The position numbers and the translations under genes are program-made. The notes below the pieces were generated by a model. The model saw only the letters and a list, made by a program, of their open reading frames with translations, made no database searches and was not told the origin of the DNA. Positions 32,614 through 45,644 of a DNA stretch of 64,000 nt are shown here, in pieces (positions within the stretch are counted from its first letter, which is position 1; each line of letters starts with the position of its first letter). The DNA comes from Bryoerythrophyllum caledonicum. Its lineage: Eukaryota > Streptophyta > Bryopsida > Pottiales > Pottiaceae. The stretch covers positions 3,083,560 to 3,147,559 of the forward strand of contig OZ020525.1 of assembly GCA_963971425.1 (NCBI GenBank), read 5' to 3'.

Positions 32614-34476
32614 CTACACTTCTGACGTCAAGCCCCTTGAATAATCAGAAAACTGGATCTGGAAAATGACAAGGGTGATTAAACGAAAAGAGCTACACAT
32701 CCCTATTTATCATCAATATGAAATTATAAGTGACTCATAAAAACTGAACTGGAGGGATTCAAAAAATAAACAAAAGCTTGGCCAACTCACCGTCCACAGT
32801 TTGGGAGGTCGTTTCCCATATACTCTTCAGCAGCATTACCAATATTGTCAGGGCTAGATGAGCGCGGGAGATCAGCCACTGTGGAATGGATTAAACGAGA
32901 ATTAAACAAAAGCCGTGATGGAAACATCATATCATATGAATGAAACAACATAACCTAAGCTCTCTTCGGTGGAATGACCAGATGAGGCGCTCCAATTGCA
33001 TATGAAATTTCAAAGATATCTAGAGCAATTTGAAAGGAATAGAACAGGAAACCGATGCAACCAGCCCTGGATACATGTTCAATTTAACCTCTAAAATTCC
33101 TTGACAATTTCCCTCAAAAACTACAAGTGGTACTAACTTTCAAACCACAAATCCAAAAAACAAAATAAAAATATGTCCACAAAGCTCTTATCAAAGGCAA
33201 TCTAGAATAAAAATTTCAGAGAAAATTGATTTTTTTTCGAATTTTAGGAACCTGCCCAAAAATCAAGGAATCCCCCTGAAGGAGACTCTGGTCCTTTAGG
33301 GGTTAAAAGAGAGAATTTTAGGAACCTGCCCAAAAATCAAGGAATCCCCCTGAAGGAGACTCTGGTCCTTTAGGGGTTAAAAGAGAGAACTTTAATTTTA
33401 CCTTCACGGCTGTTCAAGGACCCCATTTCTATGTCCTGCATGGCGTCAGCGTGAGGCAGGGATTGTTCACCAGAGTCAGCATCTGTTGGAGAAAACATCA
33501 ACCTGATGAGAATCCTCACACCAATTCTGCAATAAGAGAGCAAAGACATGTCTAGGATTCAGATGATAGGGGCCATGGCATCTCTTTATCGACCCTGGTC
33601 GAGCGTTGCACCAAACCTCAGCCTTGGGTGGGTCCATTTTTCTGGCCCTGCCCGTTTTAGAATTCTAGAGGCTTTTTTTGGATTTTTTTTACCAAGCCTG
33701 AGGCTTGGTGCAACGCTCAACTAGGGTATTTAAGCAAATCCGGGACCATGGCATAGTAAACTTGAGATATTGGATGAATTTTGGATGAAAACATAGCCTG
33801 CGAATTTGTAAATGACAGAGCCGCCCAGTATTTCTGTCTCAAATCCTACCAAATGTTGAAACGATTCTTGATCCACGAAACTCACTACACCGTTCCGTGA
33901 ATATAGTGTTGACCAAACTATTTGAAATTTCCTACACTAATTGAAAATTTACATGCAATTGTTGACTGACACACACTTGCTTGAGAACAAATACCCAATC
34001 AGAACTTGGCATGCACATGCTTTGATGGAAATTAGTGTGAGTGATCTACATCAATAATCCCTCTACGCTATATTCAGTGTTTAGTGTAGTATGGTTTAAG
34101 ATAGAAAAAACATCCAGAAATCGAACCGTTGCAGAAAAGCATTCCTATCTACTCCAGTTGAGCATTTTGAGCTAAAATGTTAGACAACATGAGATAGGGA
34201 CACTTTACACAAAAGGGAGGTTATACATGTTTTACCATATTGGTCAGAATATTGTCTGCAGAACATCAAGTAGGATGAGATTCAAACAAGAATATTAGCT
34301 TGGTCCAGTGATGATATTTTACCCGGTGACGTTGGTCGAGCCCGAAGAGCTGCTCTACGAGCATGCCACCGTTTCAGTATCAGCTTGCAGAGAAAGCTGC
34401 AGAGAACGAGGACGATGCCAGAGCCTAAGCCGATCAAGAGCTCCTGAAACACATCCTTCATCCACGCAGATTCCAT
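32614..34476 (-). CDS. small single-pass membrane protein, four exons
   Basis: Exons on the minus strand: 34323-34476, 33402-33482, 32791-32878, 32614-32635. All junctions have GT donors and AG acceptors and agree in phase (G|AT = Asp, G|TG = Val, CG|G = Arg), giving 114 residues. ATG at 34474-34476 starts MESAWMKDVFQELL, then a hydrophobic helix IGLGSGIVLVLCSFLCKLIL (about residues 15-34) followed by KRWHARR, suggesting a type III single-pass protein with a cytosolic tail. The tail is acidic (DADSGEQSLPHADAMQDIEM). No family is recognised. Upstream, a further hydrophobic exon (about 34560-34650, TVLAVLALLSLNL) might belong to it. MITEs occupy introns 1 and 2 and another lies just beyond the stop, yet the splice sites are preserved. 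Confidence 0.6.
33088..33376. mobile_element. short piggyBac-like element, copy 3, with duplicated end
   Basis: TTAA at 33084-33087 precedes CCTCTAAAATTCC and TTAA at 33377-33380 follows TGGTCCTTTAGGGG. The right end is tandemly duplicated (GGAACCTGCCCAAAAATCAA to GGGGTTAAAAGAGAGAA, ~64-base unit). It lies in intron 2 of the small membrane-protein gene and matches 14996-15169. Confidence 0.65.
33888..34086. mobile_element. 199 bp TA-flanked MITE, copy 2
   Basis: TA at 33886-33887 and 34087-34088 bracket CACCGTTCCGTGAATATAGT ... CAGTGTTTAGTG. It is inverted relative to 32349-32547 and lies in intron 1 of the small membrane-protein gene. Confidence 0.7.
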
Positions 34477-35015
34477 GTTTGCACTTGCGAGCGCGAAGGA
34501 ACGAACTAGTAGTACAGCTGCGCAGAGATGCAAAAGAGCGAGTCAGAATACTTTAAATTCAGCGACAACAGAGCCAATACTGCCAGGACAGTTACGGTAC
34601 TCGTAGTTTGACATAATTCTAGACCAGAGATCGATAATTGCATGAGCAGGAGGTGAGACGCACTTCTCGATATAAGATCAAATCTAGTGCAGCGTGGACA
34701 ACATGCTACCTCCTGCTGTGATTGCCAGTACGTCTTGAAGCAACTGGATTGTCGATGGTGGCCAAGGAGAAGTTGAAGAACGATATAGAATGCCGTCCGA
34801 TCAGGCGTCATCGACCTCCGTGTGCGCTATTGGTGACAGTGAACAGTAGTGGACGTTCCCGACAGTAGTGGACACTTTTGTTTCTGAGCCAATAGTGCTG
34901 AACAGGGTTAGCCACGTGTTCAGTGAGGCCTCCGTGAGCCGTCTGATCAGGCGTCATCGGACGGCGTGGGTTCCTTTGCATGTTGAATTCCGGAGTGACC
35001 CTGAATTGGTACATG

Positions 35016-35151
35016 TAAGGTAAGGGTCTCTTGATCCGACCCTGTTTCTTAAACCGTCCTCTAACTCAGAGTACCTACAGTGTACCTACAGTGTACATGT
35101 CAGAGGGGGACGGTTTAAGAAACATGGTCGGATCAAGAGACCCTTACCTTA
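35016..35151. mobile_element. 136 bp foldback MITE
   Basis: Two ~45-base arms, starting TAAGGTAAGGGTCTCTTGAT and continuing through CTTAAACCGTCC, are near-perfect inverted copies around a ~45-base centre that contains a short direct repeat (GTACCTACAGT). TA lies at both outer edges, as in Stowaway-like elements. Transcribed, it would form a long hairpin. Confidence 0.75.
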
Positions 35152-35272
35152 TGTCGGACTTGGGAATCACATGTTATCCTTTTGCTCCAACCTGAAATTT
35201 TATAAGCGTATTTAGCCTGTTACTACCACTAGGTACCCCCGTTAGCGCCGACCATATGTATGGGATCTTCCG

Positions 35273-36790
35273 ATGTATGGGATCTTTCAAGCAGGTCAAA
35301 CTTTAGTTCATTACTCCGCTTTCGACTATCACACTGTCAACCTGAATGAGGGGCGAAATGGCCACCAAGTATGTGGTGGCCCGGGTTTGAAACGAGGCTT
35401 TCAAGGCCCCAACGGATCTCGTCTCTGGAACAAGACTAAGTCGGCATGGCGAGCTCTGGTGAGTGAAGTGTCCATCACCCCGGCAAAAATCAAAGAGGAA
35501 TGGTTGAGTACACCGCTCTGGATCGAATCTGGCGGGTTACGGCTGGAATTTGAGTTTCCAAAAAAGCGAGCTGCTCAACTTGCACAACAAGAACTGGAGT
35601 TCACGAGAGACTTATGGTCTCTTAAGGAGAACATGATTCTCAAATTCGAGGAGGTAGCTCCTCGGTATGGGTTAGAAGGAGACGAAATTGAACCCTGAGA
35701 GACTTGAAGATAGACTCAGGCCAACCCAAAATTATTGGGTTACGGTTGGTACTCACCTGGCAAAGAACAGTGAATGGCTTGGAATTTTTGATACTAGGAA
35801 TGACCACACGCCTAGATGTGTGTTCATTGGGGTCGCGCTCACTCGGAGGCGGGAAATAGGTAAACAAGATGCTTGGTTACTCAGGGAACAAGGAGGGCTC
35901 TTTACGGTTGCTGTCCAAACACGAATCCTTCTCTAGAGATCGATCAATGGAAATCCAAGTACCATCATCATTCACAGGCGGCTTGAAAGAGTGCGAGTTA
36001 TCCTGCTCCAAAGAGAACGCAAGCAAGGCATCCTTCTCTTTTATGGGATGACCAGCTTGCTCAGCTAGGACCCAGACAGGGTCATCTCGACAAATGGAGA
36101 ACCGCTGCACTCCAATACCACCAAGTTCAATAGGCACTTGTTGTGCACCAAGCGGCCACCTTCTAATGTTGTCACCACAAAGTGGAATCAGGTTCTTCTC
36201 CCCGGCTTCAAGCTCAAATAGAGAAATGTTTGGGACTCTGAGAGAGTTGGCAAGGAAGAGGGCTTGATTTGGCAACTCTGGCACAAGGCCATTGCTGTAA
36301 ACCAATGGAGAAGCCGGGTTGCCCATAACATTGATGCTAGTTGTAGGGTCTGCAACCTAGGAGAGCATTGTCCATAGATTCTGGTCCTACCCGCAGGCGC
36401 GCTCCATATGGCTCTCTGTTAAAGTCCTCCAACACATTAGCAGCTCCCCCACGCAAAGATGGAGACTCCCCACCCTCTAGCAAGCCATGTTTGCATCCCA
36501 CCCTCCTCGAAAATTTGGAAAACTTAGTAGGTTCTGGCTGCTGCTCCGTGGCATCGCCATCTGGACTCTATGGATTGTTTGGAACGATTGGATGTTCAAT
36601 CAACATCGTTGGAACCCTACAAGGTTGAAAATGTAATTTGGCAAGGCCTCACTGATTATGGTAGGATTGCGTGGGATAGAATTCGGACAACCAACTCGGA
36701 GATGAACAAGTCCGAAGCTGCGATCAATTTTGACTCCACATGGGGCTGAAACAAGGCTTTGTGTACGAGGTCGGGTAACGGGGTGGTGTG
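35273..36790 (+). pseudogene. non-LTR retrotransposon (LINE) remnant
   Basis: 35340-35698 encodes RLWNKTKSAWRALVSEVSIT and a PLWIESGG motif; in the next frame 35700-35935 continues with LRPTQNYWVTVG. At 36510-36633 FWLLLRGIAIWTLWIVWNDW and MFNQHRW resemble the C-terminal zf-RVT region of plant LINEs (fW..lRg..lWtiW..RN...F...W), followed after a frameshift by IWQGLTDYGRIAWDRIR. The reverse transcriptase is not seen. About 35877-36326 is open on the minus strand (ELEAGEKNLIPLCGDNIRRW) and may be an inverted piece; I cannot assign it. Confidence 0.5.
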
Positions 36791-37013
36791 GATTAGAGAG
36801 TTTCATTAGGGTCCCGATTCTTCTGGTTCTGCACTGCCGGCCTTGGCGCGCCTGTATTTTCTAATGGTTCCCCGGTTCTCTCTAATTCAAACTTTGCTTT
36901 GTCTTTGTGCCAAAAAAAACATAAGTATGGGATCTTGACCAATAGCAAGCCTCAATTTGGATGTGTGAAAGATTATATGGGCGGAAATGGGACCATCTGT
37001 AGAGTGGCACTAA

Positions 37014-37531
37014 GGGCCGCTTCACACCACGCCGAGTCGACTGTCCGTCCGTCAAAATTTCTGCCCAAACTATGGCGAGAGTCCAGACTTTTAGATTAAA
37101 TAAACATTAAAATATATATATTGAAGCCATTGGGCGGCTACGGTGTGAAGCCCCAAAGCCCAAGTCTAAAGTCCAAACCCCATATCATGACGCCAAAAAA
37201 ATCAGCCAAATAAAATCAGCCAAGAAATTCGGCCTCTTTCATCTAACGGTCTAGATCTTGTTAGATTTTGATTATTTTATTGAAAGAATCGACAGACTCT
37301 CAAAGGAAGTTTGGGTCGACTAAAAACGGCGACCCAAGTATTGCTCAAGAGTATGTCGCCTTGGCGCCAAAACTCTCCAAAAGTACTGCCATGTAGGCAC
37401 ATTGGAAGACAATGGCCTTTAGACTTTGGCCTTTGGTGTGAAGGCCGAGAGGCCGGACTTTGGCCATTCAAGCAATCTCATTGGTGGAAACCGACGGACT
37501 CTCGACTCGGGCGGTAGGTGTGAAGCGGCCC
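37014..37531. mobile_element. Tourist-like MITE, copy 1
   Basis: TAA at 37011-37013 and 37532-37534 flank 518 bases beginning GGGCCGCTTCACACC and ending GGTGTGAAGCGGCCC, a perfect 15-base inverted terminal repeat. A TAA duplication with GGG ends is the PIF/Harbinger (Tourist) pattern. No ORF of note. Confidence 0.8.
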
Positions 37532-37534
37532 TAA

Positions 37535-38329
37535 CAGGAAGATGGCGGTGAGGGGCTAGATTACTTTACAACAAGATACTCAAAACATTTCATAAACTTT
37601 GACCACAAGGATTGTTAGGTACATGCATACGAATGCAATATGGTTTTATTCTTCCATACGGAGACAAGGTCAACGTTTTTTGACTCATGATAATTGCAAA
37701 TTTTTTATACTGTACATAGCATAAATCTTATGGAACTTTATTCTGAGTGAGTATATTATTACATGATTTTGTTGCTTTCAAGTTTGCAAGGCGTGCAAAC
37801 AATGGTGAATAAGGTTGGATAACCTATCACCACCACCAACCCCAGAATCAACAGTCTTATGTGGGCAAAACCACCACCCGTCCACCCCATTTATGAAATT
37901 TTAGGAAAGTCAGTTATGATAGGAAAGTCAGTTATGATTGGATGTCAGTTTATACTTGGTTCAAAGCTCTCGGTTTTTAGTCTCTTGTATAAGTGGTCAT
38001 TAGCACAACTTACTGTGGAAGTAGAGAGTTTGGTATGTCGAGAATGGGTCATGGCTTACTATCCACTTTAAATATTTGTAGCAATTTCAATATGAAGAAA
38101 TAAATGGTCACGACAATTGCAATATTCATGAAATCCTATTTTGAATTCCCAAAAAAATTCTTACCACGTATACAAACGCTATGAATAGGTCAGCAAGCTT
38201 AAGTTGGTGGTTATAGGTCATCCAACCTTACTTGTGTATGACTGGACAGGAGAAGGCATGCATGTCTTTATGAAGAAATGGACGATCTCTATGCCCAGAT
38301 GGCAAGCAAGTTGGGTCTCAATCAACCTG
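37535..38329. other. non-coding
   Basis: No gene supported. GGAAAGTCAGTTATGAT is tandemly repeated at about 37902-37938. Confidence 0.4.
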
Positions 38330-39279
38330 ATTTTTTAATACTAGGATGTATTATGAAGCACTTTGTAGTGATTTCCGTGTTCCTAGTATACAATAACGTT
38401 AATTAGCGGATGTCATAGTAATTTGTTCATACAACCACCATTGAATATTTGTTGAAAATGACAATAAATCAATGTAAAATTTATTTTACAAGTTATAAAT
38501 GAATAGCTATGGCTTTAGATTTTTTCTCACATATTGTATATGCACTTATCAAATATAACTACGTATAACTACCGTAGGTAAACCTCTAGTTTAGCACCTC
38601 CATGCTGAATAATTAATTAAAGTGAGCAAAGGCCATTCAGCATCCAAAATAAAATAAAATAAAATTTTGGCAAGAAATAACATATTATTGTATTTAGCAC
38701 ATTTGACGACCGTGGGGTTTGAATCCAAGACCTTGGGGTTTGAATCCAAGACCTTGGGGTTCTAGATCGAAGCCTCCATGCGTGCACAACCTTGACGGGA
38801 GGCTTTTCCAAGCCCCACTCCCCTTTGATGTCTTCCAATGTGACAAAATCTGTAGATATATAGTTTCTCTAGTTTCGGCAATTTCATTAAAAATCTTCCC
38901 ACTTAATTTGGCAAGCATTTTTCTAATTAATAAACGCCGAAATAGAGGTTCACCTATGGTACAAGTAATATTACATAGATCTAGCACAACCACGAGAGAA
39001 TACCTCCCTAATCACTACGCAATCACTAGAAAATAAATATGGAATCACTATATATGTGCATGTCATTTATAAAAAGTAATTTCGTATTACAAAAATAACT
39101 TAAAATACTATAGTTATAGTGTACAATAAGTGTTAAATAACTAGACAGTGCATTTATTAACTTCATTCAATAAAAATGCCACCACATCAAAATAAATGGG
39201 TCCCAAAAGAGACATTTAATACGAATGAGAAGATGACACATAAGCTTTCACATAGAATTACACATTAGTGCGGGAACTA

Positions 39280-41788
39280 CACTAAACATCGCATTTAGTG
39301 TAGTCACACAAATAGTGTAATTACCCTACTACACTATTTGCGAACTTGTTCACAACTAGTGTTAGCGGCCAACATCATTAATGATGCCTCCACCAACCGC
39401 CTACTAGCCGTCAAGTATTTATTCTCTTCTAGTATCGGTACCCGTCGTTCCGACCGGGTAAGGTTTTTTATTAGTGCTCCTCAGAATAAAATTTGCATAA
39501 CATATATTTGCACAACAGCAAAGGTCAGTCATACATTGTGGTGACATGGAGGAAAACACCAAGGAAGACAGCTTGCAATTCGGGGCAAAACCGACACAGA
39601 ACTTCTCACTTACAAAACTGAAGCTGCACAAAGCACAACTTACGGTTTTGTCACCACTAATGCGTCCAAACCTCTGCTCAAATATAGTGACCCTAAAATT
39701 CAACCCACCTACTCATGCTATGTATCATCCTTGGTTGATATCGAGAAGCATATCAAACGTGGGGTAAAGATTAAAAAAAAACGATCATACAATGCTCCAA
39801 GTGAGCTTCTATTTCGTAAACTGGAGTAAGATTTTCGGCTCAAACGAAACCAACGACAGATAATCCAAAGGACGGACCAAGAATTTAGAACACATTCTTG
39901 GTGGCAACTGACGAAATAGGGTTGATAATCATATTCACACCGTATATACCATACACAACGCATCACGTCATTCTCCCAGAACAAATCGTATCCACTTCCT
40001 GCACGGTTGAAAGCCAACCCAATGCAACACACGAAGAGTAAGTCCAACCACCATAGCTCTGGCTCCTCCTTCTTGCACAAACGTGCATCATGTAAGCAAC
40101 ATTGCGATAAGAATGCACACATTAAATAAGACTGATTGATTTTTCAAATTTATCATGATCCAGACACCCAACTAAAATGAACAATGTTATTCAAAATTTT
40201 TAAAACCATGCAAGCAAGTCTCAAATTTCAAGGAGGACTGTGGTCCACATCTTTGCTACAACTTTCTCACATTCCACAGACATGAGCTCAAACCCTAGAA
40301 GGCCACAATCCTATGCGATTCAACCTCCCAATCCCGGGCAAAGAATATCTCCCGATTCAAGCAACAAACTGGCTTGTCTCAAAATTCTCACAACACATCA
40401 AAATTCGTATACATGGTTTAAACTCCTCATCTTGATCTTGACTTCAGATGTCGCCTCTCTCCTGGTCTCACTCACTTGTGACACAAATTCACTCTCTCGA
40501 TTTTAGATGTCGACTCTCTCCTCAACTCACTCACTCGTGATACAGAGTCACTCCTTCTCTCACTCCAGGCTATGCAAAGGAAACAAAAGAAACCACAAAT
40601 CAACGCACCACCAGCTACTCTCCGAAAGCAGCAAACATCAACAACTCTCCAATCCGCAAAACAACAGCAAAACCCAAAGTCATTAACCCCACATTCTCAC
40701 ACATGGCTACACACCCCAAACAAATCCAAACTCACCATCTCTGTTAGGATCCTGGTTTTGCCTCCTGGACGCCACAGTCCGTCGCTGCTGCATGTTGACC
40801 ACCAGGCTCATCGTCGCGCAAAACCCAATTCGTGCCCACATCCCACCCAATTCGTGGCAACGCCCCAGGCCTCCTTCACTGCAACCGACTCGTGCGATCC
40901 CTCTCCAGCTTCGTCCCAACGTCTCCCCCGGTCACGTTTTCATACCTGCATTCTAGTTGATGTGAGATTGTTGTTCCAAAAACTCTGAGAAAACTTTGAG
41001 AAACCTACAACCTCCGTTAAAACCTCACTCCACAACATCCACTTAAAAAAAAAACCCTAAACAATCTCTCCAACAATCGCAAGAAACCAACAAACCTACC
41101 CTGGCTACGGAACTCCGCGCCTGGCGCAGATCGGCACCAACGATGGTGGCAGACTGCGTGCGGTGCTGCAACAACAACGTTGGGTTATGCAGATGCGCTA
41201 CAGTGCGCGGTGTGTACTCCAACTCCAAAGTAACCACCAAATGCACAAAGAAACGTGAGTGCATTTCTCAAATTTTCCATCTTGGTGATGGTCTTCTTGG
41301 TCTGTTCTACGGTTATGGTCTTCTTGGTCTGATAGGAGCGGCGGACGGACAGACACTGACGCCTGTTATAGTATTAGATGTTGACTATTCTTGTTTTCTC
41401 TATGTTGACTATTCTTGTTGAATTTACATCACCAAAATCTGGAAATGCCCAGAATTGACTCATATTTTCTTCAAATTAAACACATGATATATTTTTTGAA
41501 ATCTACAGAAAATGTAGATGTCAAAAAACATCTCATGACTGTAATTCCGATCCTTTTTGAGTGACTTATGCTCCTTTGAATAGTGCTGATTTTATTCACT
41601 GCGGCAAGATTTTTCATAGACTAGTTGTGCAAAAGTTAAAAAAAAAACTACCCATGTTTACTGCAATTCACATATAGTGCAATGTTTCACATTTAGTGTA
41701 ATGTTGTGTCGTTACACTAATTGTAATTCTTCCTTTTAGTGTGAGAGTTCGTATTTAGTGTAGACGACACTAAATGCGATGTTTAGTG
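39280..41788. mobile_element. 2.5 kb CACTAAA-ended element inserted in copy B
   Basis: TA at 39278-39279 and 41789-41790 flank CACTAAACATCGCATTTAGT ... ACTAAATGCGATGTTTAGTG, an inverted repeat of about 21 bases. The uninterrupted homologue near 27207 fits insertion at a TA-like site. Subterminal CACTAAAT/ATTTAGTG motifs recur on both sides (39280-39350 and 41660-41788). The interior has small frames (for example 40572-40988 and 41143-41421) with no transposase signature and a ~57-base tandem duplication at about 40447-40560, so it seems non-autonomous or carries captured DNA. Confidence 0.75.
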
Positions 41789-43016
41789 TAGCTCATCATC
41801 CACGTCCATTGCCACCGTAAATTCCATGTCATACCAAAATCCACGTCAGTAGCTACCTCATTATCCCCTGAAGATGATGGTCCACGTAAGCAGATGGATG
41901 AGAAACCAACGTGGCTAAAAGAATTATTACATAAATAAATAATTCACAGAAATAACTCTGCTCAACCAATTTGTTTTAGTAATTCTCATAGTAATATGGG
42001 TCATGTATAACTGAACAAAGAAATATTTTCCAGTAGTGTAGAACACAAGAAATAAAACTTGGTTTTTTTATTCTTCAAAATCAAGTTCCAAAGAAGAAAC
42101 GTTCAAAAAGTGGTGAGATGCAACTCTTGAGGATCATATTGGATTACTAGGAGAAGAATAGTAAAACAATTTGATGTATGTGTACCTTTGACATCATCTA
42201 CAATTGATGTCAATAAGTGGAGTATTTTAAGATCAGATAATGGTGGACATCAAAGTCAAATTTTCCTTCCCTCGAAAGGTGGATTTATTTTCACAAAAAC
42301 AATTCAAGATCATGTGGTGGATGAAATAGTTATATAAGCATTTCTGGGCACTGGTACATTACATACGATGAAGGCAAGGGATGATTATCACAAAATTGAC
42401 GTGAGTTGTGTTTTTGACATGATCGCATCACTTTTGGAGTCAAATATGGGAGACCATCCACCTCCAATAATGTTGGAGCAAGCAATGGGTACAAACATAT
42501 TATAGATGAATGTATGTGAGGCACAATAATTAGTCAAACATGTGCAATTTTTGGAAGTTGTAAAGACAAATATACAATTAAGTGTTTATTTGTGACGATG
42601 TAAATGTGTATGAGTTTTTTCTATAAAGGATAATTCTTATTACAATATGTTTTTGAATAATATAAATATAATGGTATTTGATTTTAACTCATTTTGCAAT
42701 ATGAAAAAACTCCGACATTATCATAGGTATCATGTTTTCTATAGAAGTAGGTTTTATTCTTAGATTGATTTCCCAACTTTTGGAATATTGGGATGTGGTA
42801 TCTATTATGATACATGTATGTAATGATGTATGAAGAAAAATACATCAAAACTTGGATATAAAATGATGAAAACATTATACATATATGTGTATGTATCCAC
42901 AATGTTTTTATTTTTTTGTGTATAACCTTTTATATGTGAAGATTACCTGAAGGATACAAGTGGACTTGTTTGCATCTCTTTTTTTCTTTGCAAAAATTGT
43001 GTTTCTACTTCTTTGA

Positions 43017-43956
43017 CCCCTAAATTACCAAGCCATTTCCAAACCAAAAACATTTCAAAACTACTAGTTTTAGTGCAATGAGTAAGGAAGAAAAGGAAAA
43101 CTTATATTTCTAGTTTTCACCGTGAGATCTCATTAAAGATATACCAAGTAACATACTCACAAAATTTGATAAACCTTGACTACACGAAGATTAATAGTGT
43201 TTGAAGTACAGAATAGGGTTCAACTTCTTCCCTCGGTTTTGTGGATTAGGGGACTTTGACTTCACTTGCTGTCCAATTTTTGCACTACACAAGGTTTAAA
43301 TTCATTACCACCATGTTACCACCATGTTAAGCATGATATTAGTTCCTTGTATACATATTTTTAGAGGTAAACAAAAAGGTGAAGCATATTCAATAAAATT
43401 GTGCAAGGAGTGGAGGTTCAGAAAATGTCAATTCACGTTTTATTTTTTTGTGAACTAAATATGTTTTAGAATGAGAATCCAAATGGTCAATGAAAAGGGT
43501 TACACTACATAAAGCCGTGGGGAAAGTAAAAAGTAAAAATATAAAGATCTCAAAGTTTTATGTGGAAAGGAAGAAGATTTTTTGGGTACCTTGCCCAACA
43601 ATGTGTGACAATGTTTGACTTGGATTAATATGCTATTTTTCACCAAAGACAAGAGATTTTTGTGGACAATGTGAAAGGAATAATATTATTAGCTACCATT
43701 GAAAATCTCACATTCAATAGAGTGTCCTAGCAAAAGTTTTTAGAGTTGCCCAACGTGCCCGCTCTCCCCATTTGAACTTCAAAATGCTATAACTTTTTCA
43801 TCAAATGTCCGATTGAGGAAAAATTGGACTCACACAAAGCTTTTAGTAATTACTATTTGCAGTAAAAATTTCAGAAAATAACATTATAATTTGACACAAG
43901 AGGAACCTGCCCAAACCTTCAAGAGTTCCTCGAGGGGACTCTTGGTAGTTTAGGGG
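43017..43956. mobile_element. piggyBac-like element, copy 4
   Basis: CCCCTAAATTACCAAG follows TTGA; CTTGGTAGTTTAGGGG precedes TTAA (43957-43960); 940 bases. It is the counterpart of 28249-29170. Confidence 0.65.
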
Positions 43957-44437
43957 TTAACACAAGTAACAAGTGCTTCCAAAAATCCTTCAATGCCATA
44001 TTATATTGGTGAAGGTTTTCTAGATGGGAAGAAGAACAACCATATCCCATAAAATCCTTGATTATTTCTCACCAAAAACACTTCAAGAATCTCATATTGG
44101 TGCAAAGAGTCAAAATAAACGAGAAGTTTTTTAATTCCATCCCAACCATAAGATCTTACTCTCTACTAAAAGCATGTGCTCACATATTTTCAGAACACTT
44201 ATCTAAAGAGATTGGAAGATTTTTGTGCTTGAAGATAAAGAACTTCTTTCTTCGTATACTATCAATTGTTTGTCACATTTTGCATTATAAAAGTTCAAAA
44301 AATTTAAATCAATATGATGTACATGACGTTAGTTCCATGTACAACAATTTTTGGAGGAAGGAAGAAGTGAAGCATTTTCTGAACAATTGTGCTAGAAACA
44401 AATGTTTAAAACTTGCCAAAATATAACTAGTTTTTAA

Positions 44438-45581
44438 CCCCTAAAAGACCAAGTGTCAAAAATGGGATTTTTGAAAGTTTGGTCAGGTTCCTATGGTGTC
44501 AATTTCCAACATTCTTCTTTTACATTTTTACTATAGAAAGGCATTACCAAGACCTTAGTGGGAATTATTTTTTTCCTTAAATTAGGCATTTGATGAAAAA
44601 GTTATAGGGTTTTAAATTTCAAATGGGGAGAGCGGGCACCTCGGGCACCTCCAAATTTTTTTGCTAGGACACTCTATTGAATGTGAGATTTTCAATACTA
44701 CCATAGGTCAAGGGCACCTTCGGCACTTGGACGCCAAATAATTAATTAAAGTCAAAAAAGTGGGTTCGGCTTTCTAAAAGAAATTTTAGAAGATTTCGGC
44801 AAGAGTTCACATATTACTATAATTAGCCTATTTTGATAGCCAAGGGAATTGAACCTAAGACCTCAAGCTCCCTACTTGGAGCTCTTTTGCACACACTTCC
44901 AAGAATCAAGGCTTTCCAGGCAATAACTCCCCATTGATGTCCTTGGTGTCCAAAGATTTTTTATATTAATATTTTCTTCAATTTCGGCATTTTCACTCAA
45001 TAATTTCCCAAATAATTTGGCATGCCTTTTTTGAATTAATTACAGCCGAAGGTGCCCTTCACCTACAATAGCAAGTAATATTTTTTCCTTTCATGCTCTC
45101 AAAAAAAAGTTCTTGTCTTTAGTGAAAAATAGCATACCAACCCAAGTCAAACATTTTCACACATTGTCACTCATGGTTGGGCAAGGTACCAAAAAAACTT
45201 CTTCTTTTCCACATAAAACCTAGATATCTTTATAATTTTCACTTTTTATTTTGTCCACAACAATATGTGGTGTAAACCTTCTTATTGACCATTCGGATTT
45301 TTAATCTAAAACATATTTCATTCACAAAAAATTAAAGTGTGAATTGGCAAATTTTGAACCTCCACTTCTTGCATAGTTGATTCAAATATGCTACACCCGT
45401 CCTCTACCTCTAAAAATTGGTGTAAAAGGAATTAACATCATGCTTAAAAAAATGGTGATGAATTTAGACCTTGTGTGGTGCAAAAATTGACACCAAGTGA
45501 AGTCAACAATTTTGTTCATTGCACTAGAATCCAACAATTTTGAAGTGTTTTTGGTGTAAAACTGTCACGGTACCTTAGGGA
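44438..45581. mobile_element. piggyBac-like element, copy 5
   Basis: TTAA at 44434-44437 precedes CCCCTAAAAGACCAAG; GGTACCTTAGGGA precedes TTAA at 45582-45585. 1144 bases, no transposase. The interior repeats other family members in reverse orientation. Confidence 0.6.
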
Positions 45582-45644
45582 TTAATGAACTAATTTCTAT
45601 ATAAATTGAAATCAACTATTTAACATGCTCATGAAACTTTTTAA

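Larger units (their letters stand above)
38330..44320 (+). repeat. ~3 kb duplicated segment, copy B, with insertion
   Basis: Homologous to 26433-29560, starting with the same GATTTTTTAATACTAGGATG. It is interrupted at 39280-41788 by a TA-flanked element. It also differs by a 24-base tandem duplication (GGGGTTTGAATCCAAGACCT at about 38715 and 38739) and includes the piggyBac-like element at 43017-43956. No gene is supported. Confidence 0.8.

Noticed and set aside
40572-41421. Open frames inside the 2.5 kb CACTAAA element
   Set aside because: No transposase or other domain is visible, and the second frame contains a simple internal duplication; not supported as genes.
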